Assembly (NCBI GenBank): GCA_023459915.1 | Contig: JAEWSN010000070.1 | Span: 1-31,615, forward strand | From: Bacillota bacterium | GTDB taxonomy: Bacteria > Bacillota > Clostridia > DSM-8532 | Direction of reading: 5' to 3' | Length of the DNA: 31,615 nt | In this document: one piece after another, positions 22,859-30,511 of the stretch | Layout of the letters: every line of letters begins with the position of its first letter | How positions within the stretch are numbered: position 1 is the first letter of the stretch | Notes under the pieces: generated by a model | What the model saw: the letters and a program-made list of their open reading frames with translations, nothing else | Told to the model about the DNA's origin: nothing | The model's database searches: none | Made by a program: the position numbers and the translations under genes

Positions 22859-24211
22859 ATGGCGAATCAGGACAAGAAGACAGCAGCCCGCGTGCAGGCG
22901 GAACGGGTCGGAGATTTTCTCAGAAGAAATGGCATGCACCACGACACCATCGATTTCGATCAGAACGTGGACCGGTTCATCCAGGAGATGGATCGCGGCC
23001 TCAAAGGCCAGGGCGGCTCCCTGCCCATGATTCCAACCTACATCTCCATGGGGGACAGTGTGCCGCGCAACGAACCGGTCATTGTCATTGATGCCGGGGG
23101 CACCAACCTGCGTGTCTGTGTGGTCGCGTTCAACGAAGAGGGCCAGACGGTCATTTCGGACTTCAAGAACTACGCCATGCCGGGTACACAAGGCGAGATG
23201 GACCGAGACACATTCTTTGCCACCATGGCGGACTACCTTGCGCCCGTCATCCACAAAAGCCGCAAAATCGGCTTCTGTTTCTCGTATCCCGTGGAAATCC
23301 AGCCGAACCGTGACGGCAAGCTCCTCTTTTTCACCAAGGAGGTCAAGGTCAACGGGGTGAACGGCGAAATGCTGGGGCAGGGTCTCATGGATGCGCTGGA
23401 GGCCAAGGGGCTTCCGCGGCCTGAATCCGTGGTCATTCTCAACGACACGGTCGCCGCGCTGCTCGGCGGACGGGCCGCGCTGCCCAACCGCGTGTTCGAC
23501 AGCTACATCGGGTTCATCCTCGGTACCGGCACCAACACCTGCTACATCGAGAACACCCGCAACATCACCAAACTGCTGGCGGTGGCCGCTCAAGACGGCA
23601 ACATGCTCATCAATGTGGAGTCCGGCGGGTATGAGGGGGCGCCGCGCGGCGCGTTCGACGAAGCATTCGACACCGGCACCGTCAATCCCGGCCGATACGC
23701 GTTCGAGAAAATGATCTCCGGCGGATACCAGGGTGGCCTGTTCCAGACCATCATCGGCAAATGTGCCGACAGCGGCTTGTTCTCGGCTTCCTTTGCGGAT
23801 GCGTTTGCGAAAATCGACACATTGGTGTCCAAGGACATCGACGATTTCCTGTTCCAGCCGAAATCCGAAAAAAGCGTGCTGGCCAAGTGCTGCGGACTGG
23901 AAGATTCGGAACAGACCAGAACGGATCGCCACACCCTGTATGCCATCATCGACATCATCATCGAGCGGGCCGCGAAGCTGGTGGCCATCAACCTCACCGT
24001 GGCGGTCGAGAAATCCGGCAAGGGGCAGGATCCGTTGTTCCCGGTGCTCATCACGGCAGATGGTTCCACCTTCTACAAGTCCAAGCTCTTCCGCGGAAAG
24101 CTCGACAAGTATCTGGTCCGCCACATGAACGAGGAACGCGGCCTGTACTGCGAATTTGTGAAGGCGGAGAATGCCAACCTGGTGGGATCCGCCATCGCAG
24201 GCCTCATGTAG
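22859..24211 (+). CDS. Hexokinase, eukaryotic-type family
   Basis: A 450-residue sugar kinase that phosphorylates glucose or related hexoses with ATP. It belongs to the large hexokinase family (PF00349/PF03727), not the ROK or Glk types usual in Firmicutes. Key segments are IDAGGTNLRVCVV (phosphate-1, near residue 78), GFCFSYPVEIQPNRDGKLL (sugar binding), VVILNDTVAALLGG (catalytic Asp), GFILGTGTNTCYIE (phosphate-2) and ITADGSTFYKSKLFRGKLDK (adenosine). ATG 22859 is preferred because AAGGAGA lies 8 bases upstream; ATG 22853 is only 2 bases from it. The gene has its own promoter. Relatives occur in some Clostridia and Spirochaetes, so ancient transfer is possible but not required. Confidence 0.92.
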   Translation: MANQDKKTAARVQAERVGDFLRRNGMHHDTIDFDQNVDRFIQEMDRGLKGQGGSLPMIPTYISMGDSVPRNEPVIVIDAGGTNLRVCVVAFNEEGQTVISDFKNYAMPGTQGEMDRDTFFATMADYLAPVIHKSRKIGFCFSYPVEIQPNRDGKLLFFTKEVKVNGVNGEMLGQGLMDALEAKGLPRPESVVILNDTVAALLGGRAALPNRVFDSYIGFILGTGTNTCYIENTRNITKLLAVAAQDGNMLINVESGGYEGAPRGAFDEAFDTGTVNPGRYAFEKMISGGYQGGLFQTIIGKCADSGLFSASFADAFAKIDTLVSKDIDDFLFQPKSEKSVLAKCCGLEDSEQTRTDRHTLYAIIDIIIERAAKLVAINLTVAVEKSGKGQDPLFPVLITADGSTFYKSKLFRGKLDKYLVRHMNEERGLYCEFVKAENANLVGSAIAGLM

Positions 24212-24298
24212 GTTTTGTAAGATTCCCGCCGGTTGTCCCGCCTGCTTCGTGCCCGTGTCGGCCGGAAAAGGCGTGGCGTTTCGACGGTATCATTTCGG

Positions 24299-24324
24299 AA
24301 TGCCGCCACGGCCGTGGCGGCATT
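24299..24324. terminator. 26-base perfect palindrome after the hexokinase gene
   Basis: AATGCCGCCACGG followed directly by its complement. It lies 87 bases after the hexokinase stop and 55 before the helicase start. No T-run follows, so it may be a weak terminator or an mRNA-end structure. Confidence 0.5.
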
Positions 24325-24378
24325 CTGCATGGTGCCCCTGTTTTGCGCTGCCATGGCCGACTTGGGAGGAGATGACGA

Positions 24379-26625
24379 GTGAAACCCGTGCTGCAGCTCA
24401 ATGATCAGCAACTCGCGTTTGTACGCCACCGGAAAGGCCCGGCGGCGCTGCTTGCGGTACCCGGATCGGGGAAGACCACCACGATGGTCTGCCGGACAGC
24501 CGCGCTGATTCAATCCGGCGTGCCGGCCCACCGCATCCTCACCATGACCTTCACCAAGGCGGCCGCGCTGGACATGACCCGCCGGTACGCCCAGCTCTAC
24601 GGCATGGGGGTGGGGTCAGACCCCGTTGCAGGTTCTTCTGCGGGTGTGGGATCAGACCCCACGACACTTGCGCAGGCGATGGAGCGCGGGGCCCCCGATG
24701 CGCTCATCCACGCGGGCGAGTTGGCCCGCTTTTCCACCATCCACAGCTTTTCCCTGCAATTGATCCGGCATTATTGCAAGCGGCGCAACCGGCCCTTTCC
24801 CGTCATCCTGACCGAAAGTGGCGGCGCGAACGGGCAGCCCACGCGACTGGGTTTGCTGACACAGCTGTATCGCGAGCTGGTGGGTGGACGCATCGGGGAA
24901 GACACCCTCGAGGCCCTGTCCATGGGCATTTCCCTGGCGAAGAACACCATGCAGCCGCCGGAAGCGGCCGCGGCCTCGCTGGAACGCGGCATCAAGGGGT
25001 TCGGGCTGATTTTCGAGGCGTACGAACGCTACAAGAAGGAACGCCGGCTGGTCGATTTTGACGACATGCTGTCGCTGTGCCACCGCATCCTGACCATGGA
25101 TCAGGGAATCCTGGAGGAAACCCGGAATGCCTGGGACTACATCCAGGTGGACGAGGCACAGGACTCCTCGCTGATTCAGCACGCCATCATCGATCTCATC
25201 GCGCAGCCACGCAACAACCTGGCGCTGATTGGCGACGAGGATCAGAGCATCTATGTCTGGCGGGGCGCGCATCCGTCCGGACTGCTGGGATTTCAGGACC
25301 GGTACCCCGACGCAAAAATCTTCCTCATGGAAACCAATTACCGCAGCCGGCCCGAAATTGTGCGGCTGGCGGACCATTTCATCCGCAGCAACACCGAACG
25401 CACCGAGAAACACCTGCGATGGGGGATGGGGTCTGACCCCATAAGCTCCCGGTCTGACCAAAGGTCCTCCCGGTCTGACCAAAGGTCCTTCCGGTCTGAC
25501 CAAAGGTCCTCCCGGGATGTCCGGATTGTGCGGGTGAAGAGCCTCACGCATCAGTATCAGCAGGTATTTGAAGCCCTGACGGCATCGGAGGCGGGCGCGG
25601 GCCGATCCAGGGGCAAGACGTTGGAGAAAGACGCCGGGCGCAGCGTGGGAAAGGGTTCAACCGCCATCCTGTATCGCAACAACCGCTCTGTCTATGGGTT
25701 GGCGGACATGCTCGACCACGCAGGAATTCCCTTTCGGCTGCGGGATTTCAAGGAGACGCTCTTCCAGCATTGGATTACCCGGGACATCACGGCCTTCGTC
25801 CGGGTCATTCTGGATCCAACCGACAGGGAGGCATTCTTCACGGTTGCGGGCCGCATGAACGCGTATCTTTCCCGGGATCAATTGGAGCGCCTGCAGGCAA
25901 TGCCGGTCGACGCGGGTTCGGGCCCGGGTTCGGCCACGTCGGGGGCGGGCACGTCGGATTTGGGGAAGGATGGTTTGGGGAAGGATGGTTTGGGGAAGGA
26001 TGGCCTGACCACATCCGGATCGGGGAATCTGTTCCGCGTATTGCGCAAGGACCCCGGCGTGCAGGTGTTCCAGCGCAAACGGCTTGAAGAAGTGGAACAA
26101 CGGTTCCGTCGGCTCCGGGATATGAAGCCGCGGGATGCCATTGTGGCCATGATGGATTGCGTGTCCTACGACAATTCACTGGCGTTTGCCGCACGCACAC
26201 AGGGATACACGCCGGAATACCTTGCCTCGATGGTGGACACGCTGCTGGTAATCGCCCAGAACCAGACCACCCTTGCCGGGTTTTTGGACAGGCTGGGTTC
26301 CCTCCGGGAGGTGCTGGAGGCCGCCAAATCGACAGATCGACGCCACAGCCGCGTCACCCTGTCCACGGTGCATTCCGCCAAAGGGCTGGAGTTCGACCGC
26401 GTGCTGCTGGTGGACATGGTGGAGGGGGAGTTCCCCGCAAAGGACACCGAGCCCACCGGCGCGGCCATCGAGGAGGAGCGCCGGCTGTGCTACGTGGCCA
26501 TCACCCGCGCGCGGCACGAGCTGCAGGTGTTCGTGCCGGCCAAATGGGGGCGGCAGGAGGCCGAGCCTTCGCGCTTCATTCAGGAAATGGAACGGGCCAT
26601 GCGTGCCGGACAGGATTCCGCCTGA
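24379..26625 (+). CDS. UvrD/Rep-family (superfamily 1) DNA helicase
   Basis: A 748-residue ATP-dependent 3'-5' helicase likely acting in repair or replication. Motif I AVPGSGKTT (residues 26-34), Ia TFTKAAALDM, II VDEAQDSS (about 257), III LALIGDEDQSIYVWRGA, IV NYRSRPEI, V STVHSAKGLEFDRVLLVD and VI CYVAITRARHEL are all present, so it should be active. GTG 24379 is preceded by GGGAGGAG at 7 bases. Three insertions break the family pattern: a segment with two GSDP units after motif Ia, MGSDPI followed by RSDQRSS repeats after motif IV (about 350-378), and LGKDG repeats (about 528-545). All three are made of palindromes or tandem repeats. Confidence 0.93.
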   Translation: MKPVLQLNDQQLAFVRHRKGPAALLAVPGSGKTTTMVCRTAALIQSGVPAHRILTMTFTKAAALDMTRRYAQLYGMGVGSDPVAGSSAGVGSDPTTLAQAMERGAPDALIHAGELARFSTIHSFSLQLIRHYCKRRNRPFPVILTESGGANGQPTRLGLLTQLYRELVGGRIGEDTLEALSMGISLAKNTMQPPEAAAASLERGIKGFGLIFEAYERYKKERRLVDFDDMLSLCHRILTMDQGILEETRNAWDYIQVDEAQDSSLIQHAIIDLIAQPRNNLALIGDEDQSIYVWRGAHPSGLLGFQDRYPDAKIFLMETNYRSRPEIVRLADHFIRSNTERTEKHLRWGMGSDPISSRSDQRSSRSDQRSFRSDQRSSRDVRIVRVKSLTHQYQQVFEALTASEAGAGRSRGKTLEKDAGRSVGKGSTAILYRNNRSVYGLADMLDHAGIPFRLRDFKETLFQHWITRDITAFVRVILDPTDREAFFTVAGRMNAYLSRDQLERLQAMPVDAGSGPGSATSGAGTSDLGKDGLGKDGLGKDGLTTSGSGNLFRVLRKDPGVQVFQRKRLEEVEQRFRRLRDMKPRDAIVAMMDCVSYDNSLAFAARTQGYTPEYLASMVDTLLVIAQNQTTLAGFLDRLGSLREVLEAAKSTDRRHSRVTLSTVHSAKGLEFDRVLLVDMVEGEFPAKDTEPTGAAIEEERRLCYVAITRARHELQVFVPAKWGRQEAEPSRFIQEMERAMRAGQDSA
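24612..24660. repeat. Two palindromes inside the helicase gene
   Basis: An exact copy (24612-24624) and a one-mismatch copy GGGATCAGACCCC (24648-24660), both read as GSDP in an insertion after motif Ia. Confidence 0.93.
25426..25509. repeat. Palindrome followed by a 21-bp tandem array carrying its core
   Basis: ATGGGGTCTGACCCCAT (25426-25442, read MGSDPI) is followed by three 21-bp units (25447-25467, 25468-25488, 25489-25509), each containing the palindrome core GGTCTGACC. They encode RSDQRSS-type repeats in the helicase. Confidence 0.95.
25961..26007 (+). repeat. 15-bp coding tandem repeat (LGKDG)
   Basis: Three near-identical units of TTGGGGAAGGATGGT encode LGKDGLGKDGLGKDGL in the helicase, between the accessory and motif V regions. 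Confidence 0.93.
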
Positions 26626-26694
26626 ACACGCATGACCCGAGGATGGTTGTGGATGAGCTGAACAAGGGTTGGTGCCGCTCCGAAGCCGGCGCGG

Positions 26695-27177
26695 TTACAG
26701 AACCGCCAGCAACGCTTCCACAGTCTCCCGCGGGAAGTCGTCGGGCTGCGGGGCATCCAGCAGCGTTTTGAGCAGCTGACGCACCGCATCGCTCTGCGCA
26801 ATCATGAAGCCGGCTTCCCGGACCAGATCCTCGGCCATGAGCCGGGTGGAGAGGGACAGCGCGCCGGACAGTTTTTTCAGGGTTTCATCATCAGCCGACT
26901 GGGCGAGTGCCGTCAACCCATGTTCCTGGACGACCTTGCGTTCCGCCAGCGTTCGCAGGGCCTCAATGATCTCCCGGGATTTCGGCTGGGGCGCCGGGAA
27001 TTTGTCGGGAACCAGCGAAATGGCGTGTGACGGGCAGGCGTCCACACAGGCCCGGCATCCCTCGATGCATTTGTCCGCGTCAATCTGGCCGGTTTCGGTG
27101 TTGGTCGCCCCGGTGGGGCAGACATACAGGCAAAGGCAATCCTTTGTGCAAAGGCGTATATTTCGAACCGCGTGCAT
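26695..27177 (-). CDS. 4Fe-4S ferredoxin-like protein
   Basis: A 160-residue iron-sulfur protein. Two clusters are expected from CTKDCLCLYVCPTGA and CIEGCRACVDACPSHAI in the first 60 residues. The remaining 100 residues are helical and not recognised. ATG 27177 is chosen because AAGGAGG lies 5 bases before it. It lies 73 bases downstream of the rubredoxin-like gene on the same strand, so the two are probably co-transcribed and share an electron-transfer or oxygen-protection role. It converges with the helicase gene. Confidence 0.87.
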   Translation of the reverse strand: MHAVRNIRLCTKDCLCLYVCPTGATNTETGQIDADKCIEGCRACVDACPSHAISLVPDKFPAPQPKSREIIEALRTLAERKVVQEHGLTALAQSADDETLKKLSGALSLSTRLMAEDLVREAGFMIAQSDAVRQLLKTLLDAPQPDDFPRETVEALLAVL

Positions 27178-27250
27178 GGGAACCTCCTTGTTGTGCGTGG
27201 CGTGAGCCGGTTTGGGGACCGGGATGTACTGCAAATCGCGTTGCGGTGTG

Positions 27251-27961
27251 TCAGGCCATCTTTCGAATCTTCAGGCTGGGCACCTTGCAGACCGGGCAGA
27301 TATCCGGCGGATCCTCCCCAATGTAGATGAACCCGCATATTTCGCACACATACAGGTTGGTTTCCTTGAGCGTTTCGGCTTTTTTCTTTTCATAACGTGA
27401 CAGGATGGCGGTTTGCACCTTGGAAACCTTTTCGCCCCAGACGAGCGCGCGCAGGGCACCCCTGTCCGGTTTGACGGCGGCCGGTTTGTTCGCGGCGGCG
27501 TAACCGCCGGCAACATCCTCTGCCAGCGCGGATTTGAAGGCGGCAAAGGGGGCGTCTTCACTGGGTGGTTGCGTATTTGCGCCGATGGACGCGCCGGCTT
27601 TGGCCAGAAAATAGTTGGACAATTCCTGGAACTTCCCAGCCTGGGCAGGCAGATACTGCTTTTCGCTGCCCTTGGCGAGATTGGAGAAGATGACGCTCAA
27701 TGCGCCTGCGGACCATCCGGTGCCCGTGCCCGCGTCGGGGGCTGACGCCATGGCGGTGTCGGGGGCTGACCCCGCGGCCTCGGTGGGGTCTGACCCCGCC
27801 TCCGCCATGGCGTAGAAATCTTCCTTTGCCGCGCCGCAGACCGGGCAGGTCCAGGTCTCCGGCAGCGCGGCGAACGGGGTGCCGGGGGCGATTCCGTCAC
27901 CGGGCCGGCCGTCGGCTTCGTCGTAGATGTACCCGCAGATGGAACTAACATACTTCTTCAT
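27251..27961 (-). CDS. Rubredoxin-like protein with two rubredoxin modules, first Cys replaced by Ser
   Basis: A 236-residue redox protein. The N-terminal rubredoxin-type module (MKKYVSSICGYIYDE, then GIAPGTPFAALPETWTCPVCGA) lacks the first cysteine of the usual CxxCGY; serine AGT stands there. The C-terminal 35 residues carry an intact rubredoxin/rubrerythrin-tail module (CEICGFIYIGEDPPDICPVC). Between them lies an Ala/Gly/Asp/Pro linker and a helical region ending ALVWGEKVSKVQTAILSRYEKK. The linker includes palindrome copies read as GSDP and GSAP. ATG 27961 has AAGGAGGG 5 bases upstream. Relatives serve in electron transfer and oxidative-stress defence of anaerobes. Confidence 0.85.
   Translation of the reverse strand: MKKYVSSICGYIYDEADGRPGDGIAPGTPFAALPETWTCPVCGAAKEDFYAMAEAGSDPTEAAGSAPDTAMASAPDAGTGTGWSAGALSVIFSNLAKGSEKQYLPAQAGKFQELSNYFLAKAGASIGANTQPPSEDAPFAAFKSALAEDVAGGYAAANKPAAVKPDRGALRALVWGEKVSKVQTAILSRYEKKKAETLKETNLYVCEICGFIYIGEDPPDICPVCKVPSLKIRKMA
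27761..27797. repeat. Two palindromes in the rubredoxin-like gene
   Basis: A variant GGGGGCTGACCCC (27761-27773) and an exact GGGGTCTGACCCC (27785-27797), encoding GSAP and GSDP on the minus strand just after the first rubredoxin module. A further degraded copy starts near 27737. Confidence 0.9.
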
Positions 27962-28043
27962 GCATTCCCTCCTTCGTGTGCGCATGGACTCAATGGTACA
28001 TATGCCCATTTCAACAGGAGATGAATCATGAAAAGGCGAAACG

Positions 28044-28088
28044 AAAAATACCGCGGGCCGATACGTTGTATCAGCCTGCGGTATTTTT
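28044..28088 (-). terminator. Terminator of the tRNA-Leu gene
   Basis: Read on the minus strand, ATACCGC pairs with GCGGTAT, with a nested inner stem, followed by TTTTT. It starts 3 bases after the CCA end of the tRNA. The run of A's on the other side makes it potentially bidirectional. Confidence 0.85.
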
Positions 28089-28090
28089 GG

Positions 28091-28173
28091 TGGTGCGATC
28101 GGCGGGACTTGAACCCGCATGCTCGCGCATACGCCCCTCAAACGTACGTGTCTGCCAGTTCCACCACGATCGC
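28091..28173 (-). tRNA. tRNA-Leu, anticodon GAG
   Basis: A cloverleaf is visible on the minus strand. The acceptor is GCGATCG/CGATCGC, discriminator A and an encoded CCA. The D-arm is GTG/CAC, and the anticodon stem is TACGT/GCGTA with loop TTGAGGG. The anticodon GAG (28137-28139) decodes CUC/CUU leucine codons. A long variable arm typical of leucine tRNA and a T-arm GCGGG TTCAAGT CCCGC complete it. Confidence 0.97.
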
Positions 28174-28245
28174 CCAATGAGATGGGAATACTGAGGGAAT
28201 CCGCTGTTGGCGACCATTTGAGGTGTGTCGGCAACAGCAAGACTT

Positions 28246-28274
28246 ATTATACAGGCCATGTCACAGGGTGTCAA
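28246..28274 (-). promoter_or_regulatory. Consensus promoter of the tRNA-Leu gene
   Basis: On the minus strand, TTGACA (28269-28274), exactly 17 bases, then TATAAT (28246-28251): a perfect sigma-A consensus. Transcription should start near 28239, about 65 bases before the mature tRNA. Confidence 0.93.
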
Positions 28275-28339
28275 TATGGGGATACAGGCATTTTCAAAAA
28301 AGGCGGGCAGCCTGTGACGGGGAGCGCAAATCCTGTTCC

Positions 28340-28369
28340 TTGCCTGCTGGCGGGCTGTTCTGCTACAAT
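28340..28369 (+). promoter_or_regulatory. Promoter of the YesL/DUF624-like gene
   Basis: TTGCCT (28340-28345), an 18-base spacer, and TACAAT (28364-28369) with an extended TG two bases upstream, 60 bases before the start codon. Confidence 0.7.
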
Positions 28370-28428
28370 GGGGCATGAGTTCTTGAAAACCCCCGGAAGA
28401 CGCGGAATCCACATGAGGAGCATGGCAA

Positions 28429-29706
28429 ATGGCAGACAACAATCAGTTTGACAAGACAACGGAAGATCCCGTGGCACAAGACCCCATGGCCGGCATCAAG
28501 CCGCAGCTGAACCGGCTTCCCTGGGAACGCGATCCTTCCGCTGAAGAGGATGACGCAGCAGATATGGACACCGGCAACGAGTCCTTTGACGCGACGCCCC
28601 GTGAAGGGGCGTCGCGCGTGGTGGCTGCCGAACAGGGCATGGATGATCGTGGCGGTTCGGACGGACTGGATGGACGGGACGGACAGGACCGAAAGGACGG
28701 ACAGCACCGAAAGGACGGAAAGGGTGCCGAAGCAACCGCATCCGGAGCCCCTGTGCCGCAGTCCGGTTCGGACGCCGCCCGTCAGCCGTACGCGGTGGGC
28801 ATCCGCACCTTCGCGTCACCGGAAACCGCCATTGATTCCGCAGCCAATGAAAAATTGTTTGCGATGGGCGTGGACGAATACGAGGAGGATCGCTCCCGGT
28901 TCCGCGTCTTTTTTGATGTGCTGTTCGGGAAGTTTTGGAAGCTGATTGGCCTGAACCTGCAGACCGGATTGTTCAATCTGCCGGCGCTGCTGTTCATGGG
29001 CTTCTTCGCAATTTACTACATGCAGCTGCTGCAGGCGGATCTGTTCACCGCGGCGGCGGAGGAGGGTGGCGCGCTGGCGTACCTGCTCATCGGCTATTTG
29101 CCGCTGGGGTTGATTTTTCTGACCGTGCCCATCGTCGCGGTGGGGCCGGCACATGCCGGCATGCATTACATCCTGCGCAATTACGCCTATGAGATCCCGG
29201 TGTTTCAGTGGAGCGACTTCAAGGAGAAGATGCGGGAGAACCTGAAACAGGGGCTCGCGGTCACCTTCATCAACCTGTTCGTCTTCATCCTGGCCATGCT
29301 CGACATCTACATGTACCCGCGCATGGTGGCCCAGATGGGCGTGCTGCTGCTGGTCGCCAACTATCTGCTCATTGTGGCGTTTATCGTGTTCATGATGATG
29401 AGCATGTATATCTATCCCATGATGATGCGGTACGAGCTATCGCTCAAGGATCTGTACCGGAACGCGTTTCTTTTGGCGGTCGGGAAGTTTTTCCCGAACC
29501 TGCTGGTGCTTGTGCTGGTCATCGTGCTGGCATACGGCCCGTTTTTGCTGGCGACGGCACTCAACAACACCATCGTCTTCTTTGTGGCTTATGTGTACCA
29601 GGTCCTGCTGGGCCTGACCCTGCCGGGACTTGTGATGAGCTACCTCATCAATCCCATGATGGACAAGCTGATGATGCCGGCGGAGACCGGGTCAGAGGAG
29701 GCGTGA
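28429..29706 (+). CDS. YesL/DUF624-like polytopic membrane protein
   Basis: A 425-residue protein. Residues 1-140 are hydrophilic and low-complexity, with Asp/Gly/Arg/Lys repeats (DGRDGQDRKDGQHRKDGK). From about 155 the sequence resembles the YesL/DUF624 family of Firmicutes (FFDVLFGKFWKLIGLNLQTG, then PIVAVGPAHAGMHYILRNYA), with five or six membrane segments. The family's function is not established; some members lie by sugar-uptake genes. ATG 28429 has GAGGAG 8 bases upstream. Its stop directly abuts the dapB stop on the other strand. Confidence 0.75.
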   Translation: MADNNQFDKTTEDPVAQDPMAGIKPQLNRLPWERDPSAEEDDAADMDTGNESFDATPREGASRVVAAEQGMDDRGGSDGLDGRDGQDRKDGQHRKDGKGAEATASGAPVPQSGSDAARQPYAVGIRTFASPETAIDSAANEKLFAMGVDEYEEDRSRFRVFFDVLFGKFWKLIGLNLQTGLFNLPALLFMGFFAIYYMQLLQADLFTAAAEEGGALAYLLIGYLPLGLIFLTVPIVAVGPAHAGMHYILRNYAYEIPVFQWSDFKEKMRENLKQGLAVTFINLFVFILAMLDIYMYPRMVAQMGVLLLVANYLLIVAFIVFMMMSMYIYPMMMRYELSLKDLYRNAFLLAVGKFFPNLLVLVLVIVLAYGPFLLATALNNTIVFFVAYVYQVLLGLTLPGLVMSYLINPMMDKLMMPAETGSEEA

Positions 29707-30462
29707 TTACACGAACAAATCGCGCATGCTGTACAGTCCGGGCGTTTTCCCTGCCAGAAACAAGGCGGCGGAAAGCGCCCCTTCTGCAAAGATGGACCGC
29801 GACAGGGCGGTGTGCTGCAGTTCAATCACTTCATCACGACCCGCAAAGATGACGGTGTGCTCGCCCGGAATGGTGCCGCCGCGGACCGCATGGATGCCGA
29901 TTTCCTGGCGTGTTCTCTTTTCCGATTTCCCATGGCGGCCGTTCACATAGGTCATGTCCACGTCGGAGATGGCCTCATTCATCGCGTCGGCGATGGCCAG
30001 GGCCGTGCCGCTGGGCGCGTCGAGCTTCTGGTTGTGGTGCTTCTCCACAATCTCGATGTCCCAATCCCTGTACAACGCCTTGGCGGCTTTCTGCGCGAGT
30101 TCCATCAGCAGGTTGACCCCGAGGGACATGTTGGCCGAGCGCAGAACGGCGGTTTGTTTCGCCGCTTCACGCAGCAGATTGAGATGTGCCGGTTCAAGCC
30201 CGGTGGTGGCCATCACGATGGGCAATTGCCTTTCCACCGCGTACCGCAGCGCTTTTTCAGTTCCGGAGGGATGGGAGAAGTCGATGATGACATCCACCGG
30301 TTCCTCCACGTTGGCCACATCCGCGTAGATGGGGTAGGCATTGAGGTTGATGGGATGGATGTCCACCCCCGCGGCAATGACGAGATCCCCGCGTTCCTTC
30401 GCGGCCAGTGTGATGGCCTGGCCCATGCGCCCGTTGCAGCCTATCAAAAGGATTCGAACCAT
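29707..30462 (-). CDS. dapB: 4-hydroxy-tetrahydrodipicolinate reductase
   Basis: A 251-residue enzyme that reduces the DapA product with NAD(P)H in the lysine and diaminopimelate pathway. Evidence: the nucleotide-binding loop LLIGCNGRMGQ at the N-terminus, DFSHPSGTEKAL, ATTGL, the catalytic and substrate segment EKHHNQKLDAPSGTAL, and the C-terminal GEHTVIFAGRDEVIELQH. Length is normal. ATG 30462 is chosen since AAAGGAG lies 6 bases upstream; the longer reading runs into the repeat array. It lies 148 bases after dapA on the same strand, so the two probably form an operon providing cell-wall precursors. Confidence 0.97.
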   Translation of the reverse strand: MVRILLIGCNGRMGQAITLAAKERGDLVIAAGVDIHPINLNAYPIYADVANVEEPVDVIIDFSHPSGTEKALRYAVERQLPIVMATTGLEPAHLNLLREAAKQTAVLRSANMSLGVNLLMELAQKAAKALYRDWDIEIVEKHHNQKLDAPSGTALAIADAMNEAISDVDMTYVNGRHGKSEKRTRQEIGIHAVRGGTIPGEHTVIFAGRDEVIELQHTALSRSIFAEGALSAALFLAGKTPGLYSMRDLFV

Positions 30463-30511
30463 GATGTGCTCCTTTGCGTCCTGTCGGTGATGCATACATG
30501 ATGGGACAGTG

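Noticed and set aside
22688..24124. A 478-codon open frame antisense to the hexokinase gene
   Set aside because: It mirrors the codon structure of the hexokinase on the other strand, has no domain similarity, and the forward gene has all hexokinase motifs and a ribosome site.
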